Below, piece after piece: positions 8,022 through 16,942 of a stretch of DNA of 64,000 bases. The first letter of the stretch is position 1. Each line of letters opens with the position of its first letter. Source of the DNA: Actinomycetospora lemnae. Lineage in GTDB: Bacteria; Actinomycetota; Actinomycetes; Mycobacteriales; Pseudonocardiaceae. Both the position numbers and the translations under genes were made by a program. The notes under the pieces are model-generated. The model was not told the DNA's origin. It saw nothing but the letters and a program-made list of their open reading frames with translations, and ran no database searches. The DNA is taken from assembly GCF_028737315.1 (NCBI RefSeq), contig NZ_JAQZAO010000009.1:124001-188000 (forward strand), in the 5' to 3' direction.

Positions 8022-8648
8022 TCAGCAGCCCCGCCCGCGCCACGTGCGGATACCGGTGCCGAGCGACGCCACCGCGAGAACCAGTGCTGCCGTGGGATCG
8101 GCCCACCACCATCCGAGCGTCGCGTTGAGCACGAGCCCCGTGAGGATCGTCGCGGAGAGCGCGGCGCAGATGAGGTGTTGGCTGCCCTCACCGCTCGTCG
8201 CCGCTGAGCCCGCCTCCACTCCGAGGCGGCGCTTCGCACGACCGAACACTGGCATCAAGATCATGCCGATCGCGGCAAGCGCCACTCCTGCCCAGCTGGC
8301 ATGCGGTGGAGTAGCGGTCAGGAGTTGAGTCAGAGCCGCTCCCGCGATGTAGGGCGCGAGCAGGAAGAAGCTGACGGCCACGACCCGTTGGGCTCGTCGC
8401 TCGGCGTCGGCCGAGGTGATGCGGCGCCCGGTGAACCGCCAGATGATCACGCCGCTGCCCAGACTCTGGATCGCACTGTCGAGTCCGTAGCCCAGTAAGG
8501 CGACCGAACCGGTGGCGATCCCCACGGCGGTGGCGACCACGCCCTCGATGCCGAGCCAGACGAGGCTCGACCAGGAGACTCGTCGAATGCGACGAGCCAC
8601 GGCCTGGTGATCGGTCGGCGGCGCTGCACGGATCCCCACCTTGACCAC
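8022..8648 (-). CDS. Cation diffusion facilitator-like membrane transporter
   Basis: About 208 residues with several membrane spans. The GSVALLGYGLDSAIQSLGSGVIIWRF segment and later TGLVLNATLGWWWADPTAALVLA carry the paired Asp/Asn positions of the CDF family, shortened and lacking a cytoplasmic C-terminal domain. Such short CDF-like proteins sit beside ArsR-type sensors in actinobacteria and export divalent cations by proton exchange. The start is uncertain: GTG 8648, GTG 8639 and TTG 8678 are all possible. It is divergent from the ArsR gene at 8704 with only a short gap, so it is likely its target. Confidence 0.82.
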   Translation of the reverse strand: MVKVGIRAAPPTDHQAVARRIRRVSWSSLVWLGIEGVVATAVGIATGSVALLGYGLDSAIQSLGSGVIIWRFTGRRITSADAERRAQRVVAVSFFLLAPYIAGAALTQLLTATPPHASWAGVALAAIGMILMPVFGRAKRRLGVEAGSAATSGEGSQHLICAALSATILTGLVLNATLGWWWADPTAALVLAVASLGTGIRTWRGRGC

Positions 8649-8703
8649 AGTAGCGGACTTCGGCGCTGATATCGACAAACGCTGATGCTACTACCATTAT
8701 CCG

Positions 8704-9027
8704 ATGCCCGCGGACTCGAACGAGGTCGAGCGCTGTCGCGCTCTGGCGACGACCTGGGCACCCACCCTGCAGGCCCTCGGCAATCAGGACCGTTTGCTGA
8801 TCGTGCTGTGGCTCGCCGACGGAGCTCACTCGGTTCGTGAGCTGGAAGAGGTCACGGGCTTGGCGCAGTCGACGGTCTCCTACCACCTGGCCCACCTACG
8901 CGATGCGGGCTTGGTCGACTCGTCGCCCGCGGGCCGGAGCAACCGCTACAGCCTCAGCGGCCTCGACCTGCAGCAGGTGGCCACCATTCTCGGAGCCTTG
9001 AGCCCCCGACCTGCCGCCGAACCCTGA
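8704..9027 (+). CDS. ArsR/SmtB-family metal-sensing repressor
   Basis: 107 residues: LQALGNQDRLLIVLWLADGAHSVRELEEVTG, then the recognition helix QSTVSYHLAHLRDAGLVDSS and the wing AGRSNRYSLSG. There is no CxC in the sensor helix; the early Cys in ERCRAL and the C-terminal helix may hold the metal site, as in Zn/Ni/Co sensors such as CzrA or NmtR. It starts at ATG 8704 and is divergent from the CDF-like exporter. The gap (8649-8703) contains a GATATC palindrome and two copies of CGCTGAT, one plausible operator. Confidence 0.85.
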   Translation: MPADSNEVERCRALATTWAPTLQALGNQDRLLIVLWLADGAHSVRELEEVTGLAQSTVSYHLAHLRDAGLVDSSPAGRSNRYSLSGLDLQQVATILGALSPRPAAEP

Positions 9028-9079
9028 CCACACGTCCGACGTGCGCCTCGGCTCGAGACATGATCGGCGAACAGGTAGC

Positions 9080-9979
9080 TCACCGCCGAGATATGTCCCC
9101 GGCAGGTACGGGTTCGGTAAGCAGCACCGGTGCGGCGCCCTGCGTGCGCACCCAGGCCTGGGTGGCCATCTGGACGGCGTCCCAGGGCGAGCCCAGCGGC
9201 GGGGTGTAGGAGAGGTCCAGCTCGCTGACGGCATCCACGCTCATCCGGTGGAACAGCGCGGTGGCGAAGGTGTCGACGCGCTTGGCGACTTCGGCGCCCG
9301 GCGCCCGATCAGCTGGGCTCCGAGCAGCGCACCCGAGTCCGCGTCGCCCGTGACGGCGATGTGGATCGGGGTGGCGCCCGGGTAGTAGGCCTTGTGATCG
9401 TCGGGGCTGGCGGTCACGGTCGCCGGGGAGAGTCCGGCCGCGACGGCCTCGTGGTCGCGCAGCCCGGTGCGGGCGGCGACGACGTCGAACACCTTGACGA
9501 CCTGGGTTCCGAGACTGCCGGTGAACCGTCGGTCGCCACCGAGGGCATTCTCCCCGGCCACACGCCCCTGCTTGTGGGCCGTGGTCCCGAGTGGCAGGTA
9601 GGTGACGCCGAGCTGTAGGTGGTGGGTGATCACGCAGTCGCCCGCGGCGAAGACGTACGACCAGCTCGTCGTAGACCAGCGTGTCTTCCCGGCCCTCGGC
9701 GTCGCGCGGGGCGAGCCGGCGGCCCTCGACGTCGATGCCGGTGGCGGTGGTGTTCAGACGCAGGGCCATGCCGGTGGCCTCGAGGTCGGCGTGGGTGCGG
9801 TGGGCCAGGTTGCGCCAGTGGGTGACCTCCCCGGAGACGTAGTAGGGGATGCCGCAGATCGAGAAGTTCGGGTAGGCGTCGGCGACCACGACCGTGACGT
9901 CGGTCGAGGGGTCGAGTTCGCGGGCGCGCAGCGCGGCGGAGATGCCGGCGTCGCTGCCATCGATCGCGACGAGGTGCAC
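9080..9979 (-). pseudogene. Decayed FAD/NAD(P)-dependent disulfide oxidoreductase (CoA-disulfide-reductase-like)
   Basis: The N-terminal part from GTG 9979 reads HLVAIDGSDAGISAALRARE, then YPNFSICGIPYYVSGEV, the Cys-containing active site of this family. After LVYDELVV there is an internal deletion: the next recognisable segment is FAAGDCVITHHLQLG in another frame, so roughly 150-170 codons are missing. A second frameshift near 9300 leads into the dimerisation domain (SYTPPLGSPWDAVQMATQAW) ending at 9080. It lies after arsC on the same strand. Its last 165 bases are repeated at 7829-7991. Confidence 0.85.
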
Positions 9980-10086
9980 GGGAGGGCCTTCCTGGGAAGG
10001 GGAGCTGCGGGGTGTCGCGTGGCTGAGGGAGCAGGAGCCGGGGGGCGGGGACCTGCGGTGCGCGGGCAGGTGCCCGCCCCGGTGCC

Positions 10087-10755
10087 TCAGCGGGCGGTGG
10101 AGTGCAGCGGGGTGGCGCCGATGTCGTTGAGCAGGCCGCGGACGCGGCGCTCGACCTCGTCGCGGATGGGTCGGGTGGCGTCGAGGTCGAGCCCCGCCGG
10201 GTCCTCCAGGACCCACTCCTCGTAGCGCTTGCCGGGGAACACCGGGCAGGCGTCGCCGCAGCCCATGGTGATGACCACGTCCGCGGCGCGGACGACCTCG
10301 TCGGTCCAGGGCTTCGGGAACTCGGTGGAGATGTCGATCCCGACCTCGGCCATCGCGGCCACCGCGGCCGGGTTGACCTCGCTGGCCGGCTCCGAGCCGC
10401 CCGACCAGGCCACAGCCTGCTCACCGGCGAGGTGGGTGAAGAACCCGAGCGCCATCTGCGAGCGGCCGGCGTTGTGGGTGCACAGGAACAGCACCGTCGG
10501 GCGCTCGTCGTGGGACAGTCCCTCGACCTTCGCCAGAGCCTGCAGGCGCTGGCGGGCGAAGCGCTCCGCGAGCAGCGGCAGGAACTTGATGATCGTCGCG
10601 CGGCCGGCGAACTCGTCGTAGGACGAGTGCAGGAAGCGCTCGATCGTCTCGAGCCCGAAGGTCTCGGCGAACTCGCGCTGCAGGTTCGTCGCCGCGGTCT
10701 TGAGCGCGAGACGCTGGTCGATCGACAGGTCGTGGCGCTGGTAGGTCTCGGTCAT
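10087..10755 (-). CDS. arsC: Arsenate reductase, low-molecular-weight phosphatase fold, actinobacterial type
   Basis: 222 residues. The first 80 form a helical extension (RLALKTAATNLQREFAETFG and FLPLLAERFARQRLQAL) typical of actinobacterial ArsC. The phosphatase-like domain follows, with the CX5R loop VLFLCTHNAGRSQMA (Cys 92, Arg 98), GSEPASEVNPAAVAAMAEVGID, and GCGDACPVFPGKRYEEW. It reduces arsenate to arsenite; in mycothiol users the reductant is likely mycothiol/mycoredoxin. ATG 10755 shares a base with the stop of acr3 (TGATG), so the pair is translationally coupled. Confidence 0.93.
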   Translation of the reverse strand: MTETYQRHDLSIDQRLALKTAATNLQREFAETFGLETIERFLHSSYDEFAGRATIIKFLPLLAERFARQRLQALAKVEGLSHDERPTVLFLCTHNAGRSQMALGFFTHLAGEQAVAWSGGSEPASEVNPAAVAAMAEVGIDISTEFPKPWTDEVVRAADVVITMGCGDACPVFPGKRYEEWVLEDPAGLDLDATRPIRDEVERRVRGLLNDIGATPLHSTAR

Positions 10756-11891
10756 CACTGGCTCCGTTGCGAGTGGGTGGATGCTGAACTGTCGGCAGCG
10801 GACAGCGGCGCCGGTGCGGGGAACAGGCGACGCCGAAGCCAGAGGGAGACGTAGACCAACGCCACCAGCACCGGGACCTCGATCAGGGGACCGACGACCC
10901 CGGCGAGGGCCTGGCCGGAGGTGGCGCCGAAGGTCGCGATGGCGACGGCGATGGCGAGCTCGAAGTTGTTGCCCGCGGCCGTGAAGGCCAGCGTGGTCGT
11001 CCGCTCGTAGTTCAGGCCGACGGCGCGGCCGAAGGCGTACGAGCCGGCCCACATCACCGCGAAGTAGACGAGCAGCGGCAGCGCGATCCGGACCACGTCG
11101 AGGGGTCGGCTGGTGATGGCGTCGCCCTGCAGGGCGAAGAGCACGACGATGGTGAACAGCAGCCCGTAGAGAGCGAACGGCCCGATGCGCGGCAGGAAGC
11201 GCTCCTCGTACCACGTGCGGCCCTTCGCCCGCTCCCCCAGCCTTCGGGTGAGGTAGCCGGCGAGCAGCGGGATGCCCAGGAAGATCAGCACAGAGCGGAC
11301 GATCGCCCACGCGGAGACGTCGAGGCCGGCGGTGGACAGGCCCAGCCAGCCGGGCAGGACGGCGAGGTAGAACCAGCCCAGCGCGCCGAAGGCGATCACC
11401 TGGAACACGCTGTTGAGCGCGACGAGCACGGCGGCGGCCTCGCGGTCGCCGCAGGCGAGGTCGTTCCAGATGATGACCATCGCGATGCAACGGGCGAGCC
11501 CGACGATGATCAGACCGGTGCGGTACTCGGGCAGGTCGGGCAGCAGCAGCCAGGCCAGCGCGAACATCAGGGCCGGCCCGATCAGCCAGTTCAGGATGAG
11601 CGAGGAGACCAGGAGCCGCTTGTCGCTGGTGACGGTGTCGAGGCGGTCGTAGCGCACCTTGGCCAGCACCGGATACATCATGATCAGCAGCCCGAGCGCG
11701 ATCGGGAGCGAGACCCCGTCGAGCGCGACCGCGCCCAGGGCTTCGCCGAGGCCCGGGACCAGCCGACCGGCCAGCAGCCCCACGACCATCGCCGCGAGAA
11801 TCCAGAGCGGCAGGAACCGGTCGAGCGTGGAGAGCTTCGCGACGACGCCGGCCTCGTTCGGGTCGTTCGAGGTCAGGTTCTCGGTGCTCAC
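10755..11891 (-). CDS. acr3: Arsenite efflux permease of the Acr3 family
   Basis: 378 residues with ten hydrophobic spans. MMYPVLAKVRYD, then the hallmark GLARCIAMVIIWNDLACGD with the essential Cys in the fourth span, and later FTAAGNNFELAIAVAIATFG mark Acr3. The protein extrudes As(OH)3 from the cytoplasm. The GTG start at 11891 overlaps the arsR stop by four bases and the stop overlaps arsC by one, giving a tight arsR-acr3-arsC operon. Confidence 0.95.
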   Translation of the reverse strand: MSTENLTSNDPNEAGVVAKLSTLDRFLPLWILAAMVVGLLAGRLVPGLGEALGAVALDGVSLPIALGLLIMMYPVLAKVRYDRLDTVTSDKRLLVSSLILNWLIGPALMFALAWLLLPDLPEYRTGLIIVGLARCIAMVIIWNDLACGDREAAAVLVALNSVFQVIAFGALGWFYLAVLPGWLGLSTAGLDVSAWAIVRSVLIFLGIPLLAGYLTRRLGERAKGRTWYEERFLPRIGPFALYGLLFTIVVLFALQGDAITSRPLDVVRIALPLLVYFAVMWAGSYAFGRAVGLNYERTTTLAFTAAGNNFELAIAVAIATFGATSGQALAGVVGPLIEVPVLVALVYVSLWLRRRLFPAPAPLSAADSSASTHSQRSQ

Positions 11892-12322
11892 GCCTCCACC
11901 ACCGGGAGCTCGTGGCGAGTTTGCGGCACGACGTCCCCGAGCCCGTTCGGCACCGTGTCCGGCGCGGCCGGGACGAGCACGGCGGCCAGCGCCTCGAGCA
12001 CCTCGGGCTGGATGCGGTAGTACACCCACGTCGCGCGCCGCTCACCGGTGATCAGGCCCGCCTCCCGGAGCACCTTGAGGTGGTGGCTGATCGTCGGGCC
12101 CGACAGGTCGAACACCTCGGTCAGGTCGCAGACGCACGCCTCGCCCCCGGCGTGCGAGGCGATCAGGGACAGCAACCGCAGCCGCACCGGGTCACCCATC
12201 GCCTTGAACAGCCGGGACAGCTCCCCGGCCTGCTCGCCCGACAGCGGCTCACGGACCAGCGGGGAGTAGCACCCCAACTGCTCCACCAGCCCCGGAGGCA
12301 CTCGCTCCTCGTGCTTCGACAT
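11888..12322 (-). CDS. arsR: Arsenic-responsive ArsR repressor
   Basis: 144 residues with LFKAMGDPVRLRLLSLIASH, the sensor-helix pair ACVCDLTEVFDLSGPTISHHLKVLREAGL and the wing RRATWVYYRI. The CVC motif is the classical As(III) site. An additional Cys in the N-terminal LGCYSPL is reminiscent of the three-Cys site of corynebacterial ArsR. It binds the ars promoter and releases it on arsenite binding. ATG start at 12322, with a candidate operator at 12331-12347 immediately upstream. Confidence 0.93.
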   Translation of the reverse strand: MSKHEERVPPGLVEQLGCYSPLVREPLSGEQAGELSRLFKAMGDPVRLRLLSLIASHAGGEACVCDLTEVFDLSGPTISHHLKVLREAGLITGERRATWVYYRIQPEVLEALAAVLVPAAPDTVPNGLGDVVPQTRHELPVVEA

Positions 12323-12330
12323 ACTTCTAT

Positions 12331-12347
12331 CTTCACAGACGTCGAAG
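12331..12347. promoter_or_regulatory. Candidate ArsR operator upstream of arsR-acr3-arsC
   Basis: CTTCACAGACGTCGAAG forms an imperfect inverted repeat with CTTC/GAAG ends, nine bases upstream of the arsR start on the minus strand. A purine/AT-rich stretch between it and the ATG could hold the -10 region. Position and symmetry support autoregulation; binding is inferred. Confidence 0.5.
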
Positions 12348-12569
12348 CAGCCAACAACCCCTAGTTAGACGACCATCAAGAGACGGACGAACGACGCCCA
12401 TCTGTAAAGCTCGCATGGCTGGTCGAGTCGACCGGCCCCCGGTGGTCGGGCCGGGCCCGACCTCGTTGAAGACAGCGGCGCAGGCGTCCTATGCCCAGCT
12501 CGGTCATCGGCCCGTGGGTCATGGTTCGTGCGTGCCGCGCGGCTGTTGTCTCCCGGGACACTGAGCGCC

Positions 12570-12789
12570 ATGACCCAACGCCTGGTGGCTATCCCGATCC
12601 TCCCGGTCCGGGACATGGCCGAAGCGTTGGACTTCTCATCGCGGCTTCCTCACCTGACGGTCGAGCAGTACGACGGCGGCGGTTACGCCTTCGTGCGACA
12701 TCTCGGCGCCGAGGTCATCCACCTGGACCACCGCCCTGAAATGGACACCTCAGCCAACATGGCGGGCTGCTACCTGCGCGAGCATTCGG
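12570..12789 (+). pseudogene. N-terminal fragment of a VOC-family (bleomycin-resistance-like) protein
   Basis: From ATG 12570 the frame reads VAIPILPVRDMAEALDFSSRL, then GGGYAFVRHLGAEVIHLDH, the first repeat of a glyoxalase/bleomycin-resistance fold. The homology stops at about 12789, where an L,D-transpeptidase sequence begins. The second half of the fold is missing, so this is a truncated gene joined to unrelated DNA. Confidence 0.7.
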
Positions 12790-13473
12790 CCCACCGACGG
12801 CCAGACCGTCGGCGTGGCCATGCCGATCTCGATCACCTTCGACGCGCCCGTCACCGACCGTGCCGCCGTCGAGCGCCGGGTGTCGGTGACCACCTCGGTG
12901 CCCACCGAGGGCTCGTTCCGTGGATGTCCGACGAGCAGCTCAACTGGCGCCCGAAGGAGTACTGGCGCCCCGGCACGCAGGTCGCCGTGGAGGCGCGCCT
13001 GTTCGGCGTCGACAGCGGCGAGGGCGTCTACGGCGAGGAGGACCGCTCGTTCTCGTTCACCGTCGGCCGCGACCAGCGGGCCCGGGGCGACGTCAACGCC
13101 CACACGCTCGTGCTCTACCAGGACGGGCAGGAGCTGCGGAGTCTGCCGGCCTCCTACGGCCGCGACGTCTACCCGACGCAGCACGGCGTGCACGTCGCGT
13201 TCGAGAAGCACGAGGTCAAGCGGATGCGCTCGGGACACGTGGGGCGGCCCCGCCGAGGGCCAGCCCGGGTTCTACGACGAGGATCTCCCCCTGGCCGTGC
13301 GCATCTCGAACAACGGCGAGTTCGTGCACGTCAACGCGGACACGGTGCGCCAGCAGGACCGCAGCAACGTCTCCCACGGCTGCGTGAACCTGTCGCCGGC
13401 CAACGGGCGCTTCTTCTACGACTGGGTGCAGATGGGCGACCCAGTGGAGATCGTCGGCTCGAGCCGCCCCTGA
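12790..13473 (+). pseudogene. Frameshifted, 5'-truncated L,D-transpeptidase
   Basis: Three consecutive segments in two frames make up a YkuD-type enzyme: TDGQTVGVAMPISITFDAPV (about 12793), then NWRPKEYWRPGTQVAVEARL in another frame, then GEFVHVNADTVRQQDRSNV followed by the catalytic SHGCVNLSP, back in the first frame to the stop at 13473. The catalytic Cys is preserved, but at least two indels and loss of the N-terminus make the gene dead. Function of the parent was peptidoglycan 3-3 cross-linking. Confidence 0.8.
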
Positions 13474-13675
13474 CCACCCGCGACGGGGACATCGCCCGAC
13501 TGGACGATCCCCTGGGAGGAGTACCGGCAGGGCTCGGCGCTCGCCGGCGGGGCCTGAGGCCGGCCCCGAACTTCGTCCCGGGGGGAGGGACGGCGTTCGG
13601 AGCCGGCGATCCGATGGTGACATGTCGGAACGAGCTCGTGTGGCAAAGGCGCGGTGCCTCCTCCTACCCCTGCGG

Positions 13676-14629
13676 TCAGACGTTCGCCGAAGCTGAGACC
13701 GCCGGCGACGGTTCGGGGGGCACGCAGGCGGACTCGTGGGCCGCGTGCGCCGCCGCTTCTACCTGCAGCGTGCTGTGGTGCAGCGCGAACCGTTCCTCCA
13801 GCACAGCCGTCGCCGCGTCGAGCACACCGTGCTCTCCGCAGTCGGCGGTGGCGCAACCGTCCTGACCGATCACCAGATGTGCCGAGACGGCCGGGTTGCG
13901 GTCGTTGATGGCCCAGACGTGAAGGTCGTGCACCTCCTCGACGCCGGGGAGGGCGAGCAGCGTCGAGCGCACCTCCTCGACGTCGATCCCGGCCGGCGCG
14001 CCCTCGAGGAGCAAGTGCGATGCCTCGCGCAGCAGCGCGACGGTGCGCGGGACGAGGATCGCGACGATGGCGAGTGAAGCCACCGTGTCGGCGTAGACCC
14101 ACCCGGTCGTCAAGGTCACCGCGGCGGCCACCAGGACCGCCACCGAACCGAGCGCGTCGCCGAGGACGTGCAGCGCCGCACCGCGGACGTTCATGTTCTC
14201 GGCGGCACCACGGCTGAGCACCAGCAGCGCGACCAGGTTGCCGACCAGCCCGATCGCGCCGAACATCAGCAGGCCCAGTCCCGGCACGGGCGTCGGATCC
14301 CCGAGGCGCTCGAACGCCTCGATCGCCACCCAGACGGTGACCGCCAGCAGAGCGAGGGCGTTGAGCGCCGCGCCGAGTACCTCGGCGCGGCCGAGACCGA
14401 AGGTGCGTCGGGTGCTCGGCGGACGCTGGGCGAGCCGGGCGGCGACGACGGCCGCGATCAGGGCGGCGACGTCGGTCACCTGGTGCCCCAGGTCGGCGAG
14501 CAGCGCCAGCGACCCGGTGACGACAGCACCGACCGCACCGCTGATGAGCACCGTCGCGGTGATCGCGAGCGCGATCGTCAGCTTGCGGCCGTCCGAGCCT
14601 CCGTGCCCATGACCATGTCCGTGCCCCAT
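13676..14629 (-). CDS. Cation diffusion facilitator (CzcD/ZitB type) zinc or cadmium exporter
   Basis: 317 residues starting MGHGHGHGHGG, a His-rich N-terminus, then six spans with SLALLADLGHQVTDVAALI (the HxxxD metal site), ALHVLGDALGSVAVL (second HxxxD) and a cytoplasmic domain ending in a LPGVEEVHDLHVWAI region. This is the standard layout of proton-driven Zn/Cd/Co exporters. ATG 14629 fits the usual MGHGH start; further in-frame starts exist upstream. It follows the ZIP half-gene by about 60 bases and may be in the same transcript. ATGC-rich repeats at 14643-14660 lie in that gap. Confidence 0.93.
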   Translation of the reverse strand: MGHGHGHGHGGSDGRKLTIALAITATVLISGAVGAVVTGSLALLADLGHQVTDVAALIAAVVAARLAQRPPSTRRTFGLGRAEVLGAALNALALLAVTVWVAIEAFERLGDPTPVPGLGLLMFGAIGLVGNLVALLVLSRGAAENMNVRGAALHVLGDALGSVAVLVAAAVTLTTGWVYADTVASLAIVAILVPRTVALLREASHLLLEGAPAGIDVEEVRSTLLALPGVEEVHDLHVWAINDRNPAVSAHLVIGQDGCATADCGEHGVLDAATAVLEERFALHHSTLQVEAAAHAAHESACVPPEPSPAVSASANV

Positions 14630-14690
14630 GGCTCGAACAATACATGCACGCATGCGCATGCGGCTATGGGTATCGGCCTCGACGGACATC

Positions 14691-15251
14691 TCAGTGGCCG
14701 ACGAGCGTGAGGGCCCCGAGCGCGGTGGCGGCGGCCACGGCGGCGCCGATGTGCCAGTTCCGGAGCTCGCCGGTGCGGCGCTTGTCCCGTGCCATGCCGA
14801 TGCCGACCATCGCCGTGCGGAGCAGGACCCCGGCCACCAGCGCGAGCAGGATGGGCACGATCGTCTCCGGCAGCGGGCTCACGGACGCCACGATGACTCC
14901 GGCGACGGGCCCGAGGACGGCGATCACGAGCCACGGCACCATGCTCTGCCGCGCCTGCTTGAAGAGCGCGGCGAGGGCGAGGCCCTCGCTGGCCGAGTGC
15001 ACGAGCAGCGCCGCGATGACCGGCACCGACGGGGTCAGCGCGAGCGTCGCCCCCTCGATCACGCGGTGCACCGTGAGCGCGGCCGCGGCTCCCACACCAC
15101 CGAGGGCAGCCGGTCGGTCGGCGCCCGCAGGACGGTGCCCCCCGGTGGGCGGGCCCTGGTCCGAGGGCTCGTCATCGTGGCCGTGGCCGCAGCCTCTGCG
15201 GGTGAACCATGTCACGACGACGAAGCCGGCTACGAGCGCGAGGACCGGCAT
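14691..15251 (-). CDS. ZIP-family metal transporter, C-terminal half (frameshifted from the preceding ORF)
   Basis: 186 residues from ATG 15251. It carries both ZIP metal motifs, HRVIEGATLAL and HSASEGLALAAL (HxxxEG), and the final spans. The N-terminal spans of a ZIP protein (FGAVALISAATVLGAWLA, SLASAMMLASALTDIVPDVW) are instead found at the end of the upstream VKOR ORF, one base out of frame. Corrected, the two would make one protein. Whether ATG 15251 is used, or the junction is crossed by frameshifting, cannot be decided. ZIP proteins import or re-distribute Zn/Fe-like cations. Confidence 0.75.
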   Translation of the reverse strand: MPVLALVAGFVVVTWFTRRGCGHGHDDEPSDQGPPTGGHRPAGADRPAALGGVGAAAALTVHRVIEGATLALTPSVPVIAALLVHSASEGLALAALFKQARQSMVPWLVIAVLGPVAGVIVASVSPLPETIVPILLALVAGVLLRTAMVGIGMARDKRRTGELRNWHIGAAVAAATALGALTLVGH

Positions 15252-16245
15252 CCACAGCGGCCGCTTCCTCGGAGACGTGCCAGACGTCCGGGACGATGTC
15301 GGTCAGCGCGCTGGCCAGCATCATCGCTGAGGCCAGCGAGAGCCACAGCCCCACGCGGCCGGAATAGCGGCTGGCGAGCCAGGCGCCGAGCACGGTCGCC
15401 GCGGAGATCAAAGCGACGGCGCCGAACGCGCCGCCCTCCACCGGATCGCTCTCGTACCAGTCGCTGGTCAGGAAGACGGCCGTCAGGACCGCGAGGGACC
15501 AGCAGCCGACGACCCAGCGGTCGTGCTCGACGAGACCGCGTGCGGCGGCCGGCAGGGGAAGCCACGCCTCCTTGTAGGCGGTCACGACCGTGGACCAGAA
15601 CAAGGGGATCGCGACGAGGCAGGCGGCAACGCAGTAGGCGCACAGCGCGTCGGCGAGGAAGAGGCTCTGGACGAGTGACCAGTGGGCGATCGCCGTGCCG
15701 GTCGAGACTGCGGCGAGCAGCCCGACCCCGACCTGGCGCGACAGCGTGACCCCGGCGGTGGCGATGGTGCCGATGGCGGCGACGGCGGCGAAACCGGCGA
15801 TCCCGATCAAGGGGACGAGATGGCCCCAAGGACTCGCGGCGGCCGGTTCGCACACCGGCCCGGCTCCTTCTCCGCAGGCCGGCACGAGGTCGAACACCAC
15901 CGCGTTCTCCGCGGCGCGCACCACCGACACCAGCAGCCCGATGGCGCCGCCGATCAGCAGCAGCCACGCGAACCCTCGATGGTCCGGAGCGGGTTCCGCC
16001 GGTGCGGGAGGAGGTTCGGGCGCGGCGAGACCGCAGAGGTGACCGCTGGGGAACGGCGCGGTCGCCACGCTCGCGACGGCGTCGAGGAAGCCGTGACCAC
16101 CGTGGCCTCGCTGCCGGGGAAGCGGGGAGGTGAGGGCCTCGTCGGGCCGCTGGGCGCGGGGCGCCGGGCGCCCGCGTGGCTGGAGCGCGACAACGCCCGC
16201 GGGGTCGGGCGGCCGAGGCGGCCGTTGCTGTTCCTGCACGTTCAT
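15172..16245 (-). CDS. Vitamin K epoxide reductase (VKOR)-like membrane protein fused to the start of a ZIP transporter
   Basis: 357 residues from ATG 16245. A cytoplasmic Pro-rich leader is followed by a VKOR domain: loop cysteines in VPACGEGAGPVCEP, and the redox pair DALCAYCVAACL. Beyond about residue 260 come two spans that look like the beginning of a ZIP transporter (LSLASAMMLASALTDIVPDVW), after which the frame departs from the ZIP gene near 15250 and ends at 15172. VKOR regenerates oxidised DsbA-type proteins. A VKOR-ZIP fusion would be unusual. The frame break may be a mutation, an assembly error or +1 frameshifting. Confidence 0.75.
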   Translation of the reverse strand: MNVQEQQRPPRPPDPAGVVALQPRGRPAPRAQRPDEALTSPLPRQRGHGGHGFLDAVASVATAPFPSGHLCGLAAPEPPPAPAEPAPDHRGFAWLLLIGGAIGLLVSVVRAAENAVVFDLVPACGEGAGPVCEPAAASPWGHLVPLIGIAGFAAVAAIGTIATAGVTLSRQVGVGLLAAVSTGTAIAHWSLVQSLFLADALCAYCVAACLVAIPLFWSTVVTAYKEAWLPLPAAARGLVEHDRWVVGCWSLAVLTAVFLTSDWYESDPVEGGAFGAVALISAATVLGAWLASRYSGRVGLWLSLASAMMLASALTDIVPDVWHVSEEAAAVDAGPRARSRLRRRDMVHPQRLRPRPR

Positions 16246-16378
16246 CGGGGGTGCCTCTCGGGCGGAGGTGGGGAGCGTCGGGGCGGGTCGTCGCCGACGG
16301 CTCCCACGCATCGCCGGTCCACTCGAGGCCGTTCTCGTCGGGGGCGAGAGGCGCTTCGGGTCCGTGGAGCGAGGTCGA

Positions 16379-16942
16379 CTAGTCAGCGACGGCGAGCCGC
16401 GGCGGACCCCGCCGCACCGCATAGGCGACCCAGACCAGGGAGACGGTCGCTCGCGCCGGCCTCGTCACCGCCGGTCGCTCGGAGGTCGAGTCCTCGGGCG
16501 CGTCGGAGATCAGCGACCGCAGGCAGCGAGCGAGCCGGTGGACGGCCTCGGCGCACGCCAGCAGCACCACGTCCACGGCCGCCACGAGCAGGACCATCGC
16601 GACGGCGACCACGACGTAGCCGACGAGCAGGCCAAGGTGCACGGCGCTGTGTGCAGCCGTCAGGTCCGCGGTGGTGCGATCCCACACCTCGCCGGCGGCG
16701 TGGAGCGCCGGCTGCGCCAGGACCGTGGCGCTGGCCAAGAACGCGGCGACGCGGTGTTCCCGCCCGAAGCGGTGGAGCCGGAGCAGCCCGACCACGGCCG
16801 ACACCGAGCCGAGGGCGACGACGTGCCCGAGACTGGCGCCGCCGACGAGGTCGAGGAGGACCGAGGCGACGAAGGTGGCCGCGGCTGCAGCGATTGCCGG
16901 CCAGCGGGGGCCTGAGCAGGTCCGAGGGTGGGTCGTCCGCAT
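16379..16942 (-). CDS. Small multi-span membrane protein, paralogue group 1
   Basis: About 187 residues with four or five hydrophobic segments. The segment FLASATVLAQPALHAAGEVW matches in layout NLAIIGQPAVHAVTKLTYV in the protein at 27423-28169 and WFGQLAVETLLICHGS at 26787-27326. No named family recognised. It is between the L,D-transpeptidase and the VKOR-ZIP gene on the same strand. GTG 16954 is an alternative start. A -10-like TACTAT lies at 17070-17075 on the minus strand. Confidence 0.7.
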   Translation of the reverse strand: MRTTHPRTCSGPRWPAIAAAAATFVASVLLDLVGGASLGHVVALGSVSAVVGLLRLHRFGREHRVAAFLASATVLAQPALHAAGEVWDRTTADLTAAHSAVHLGLLVGYVVVAVAMVLLVAAVDVVLLACAEAVHRLARCLRSLISDAPEDSTSERPAVTRPARATVSLVWVAYAVRRGPPRLAVAD

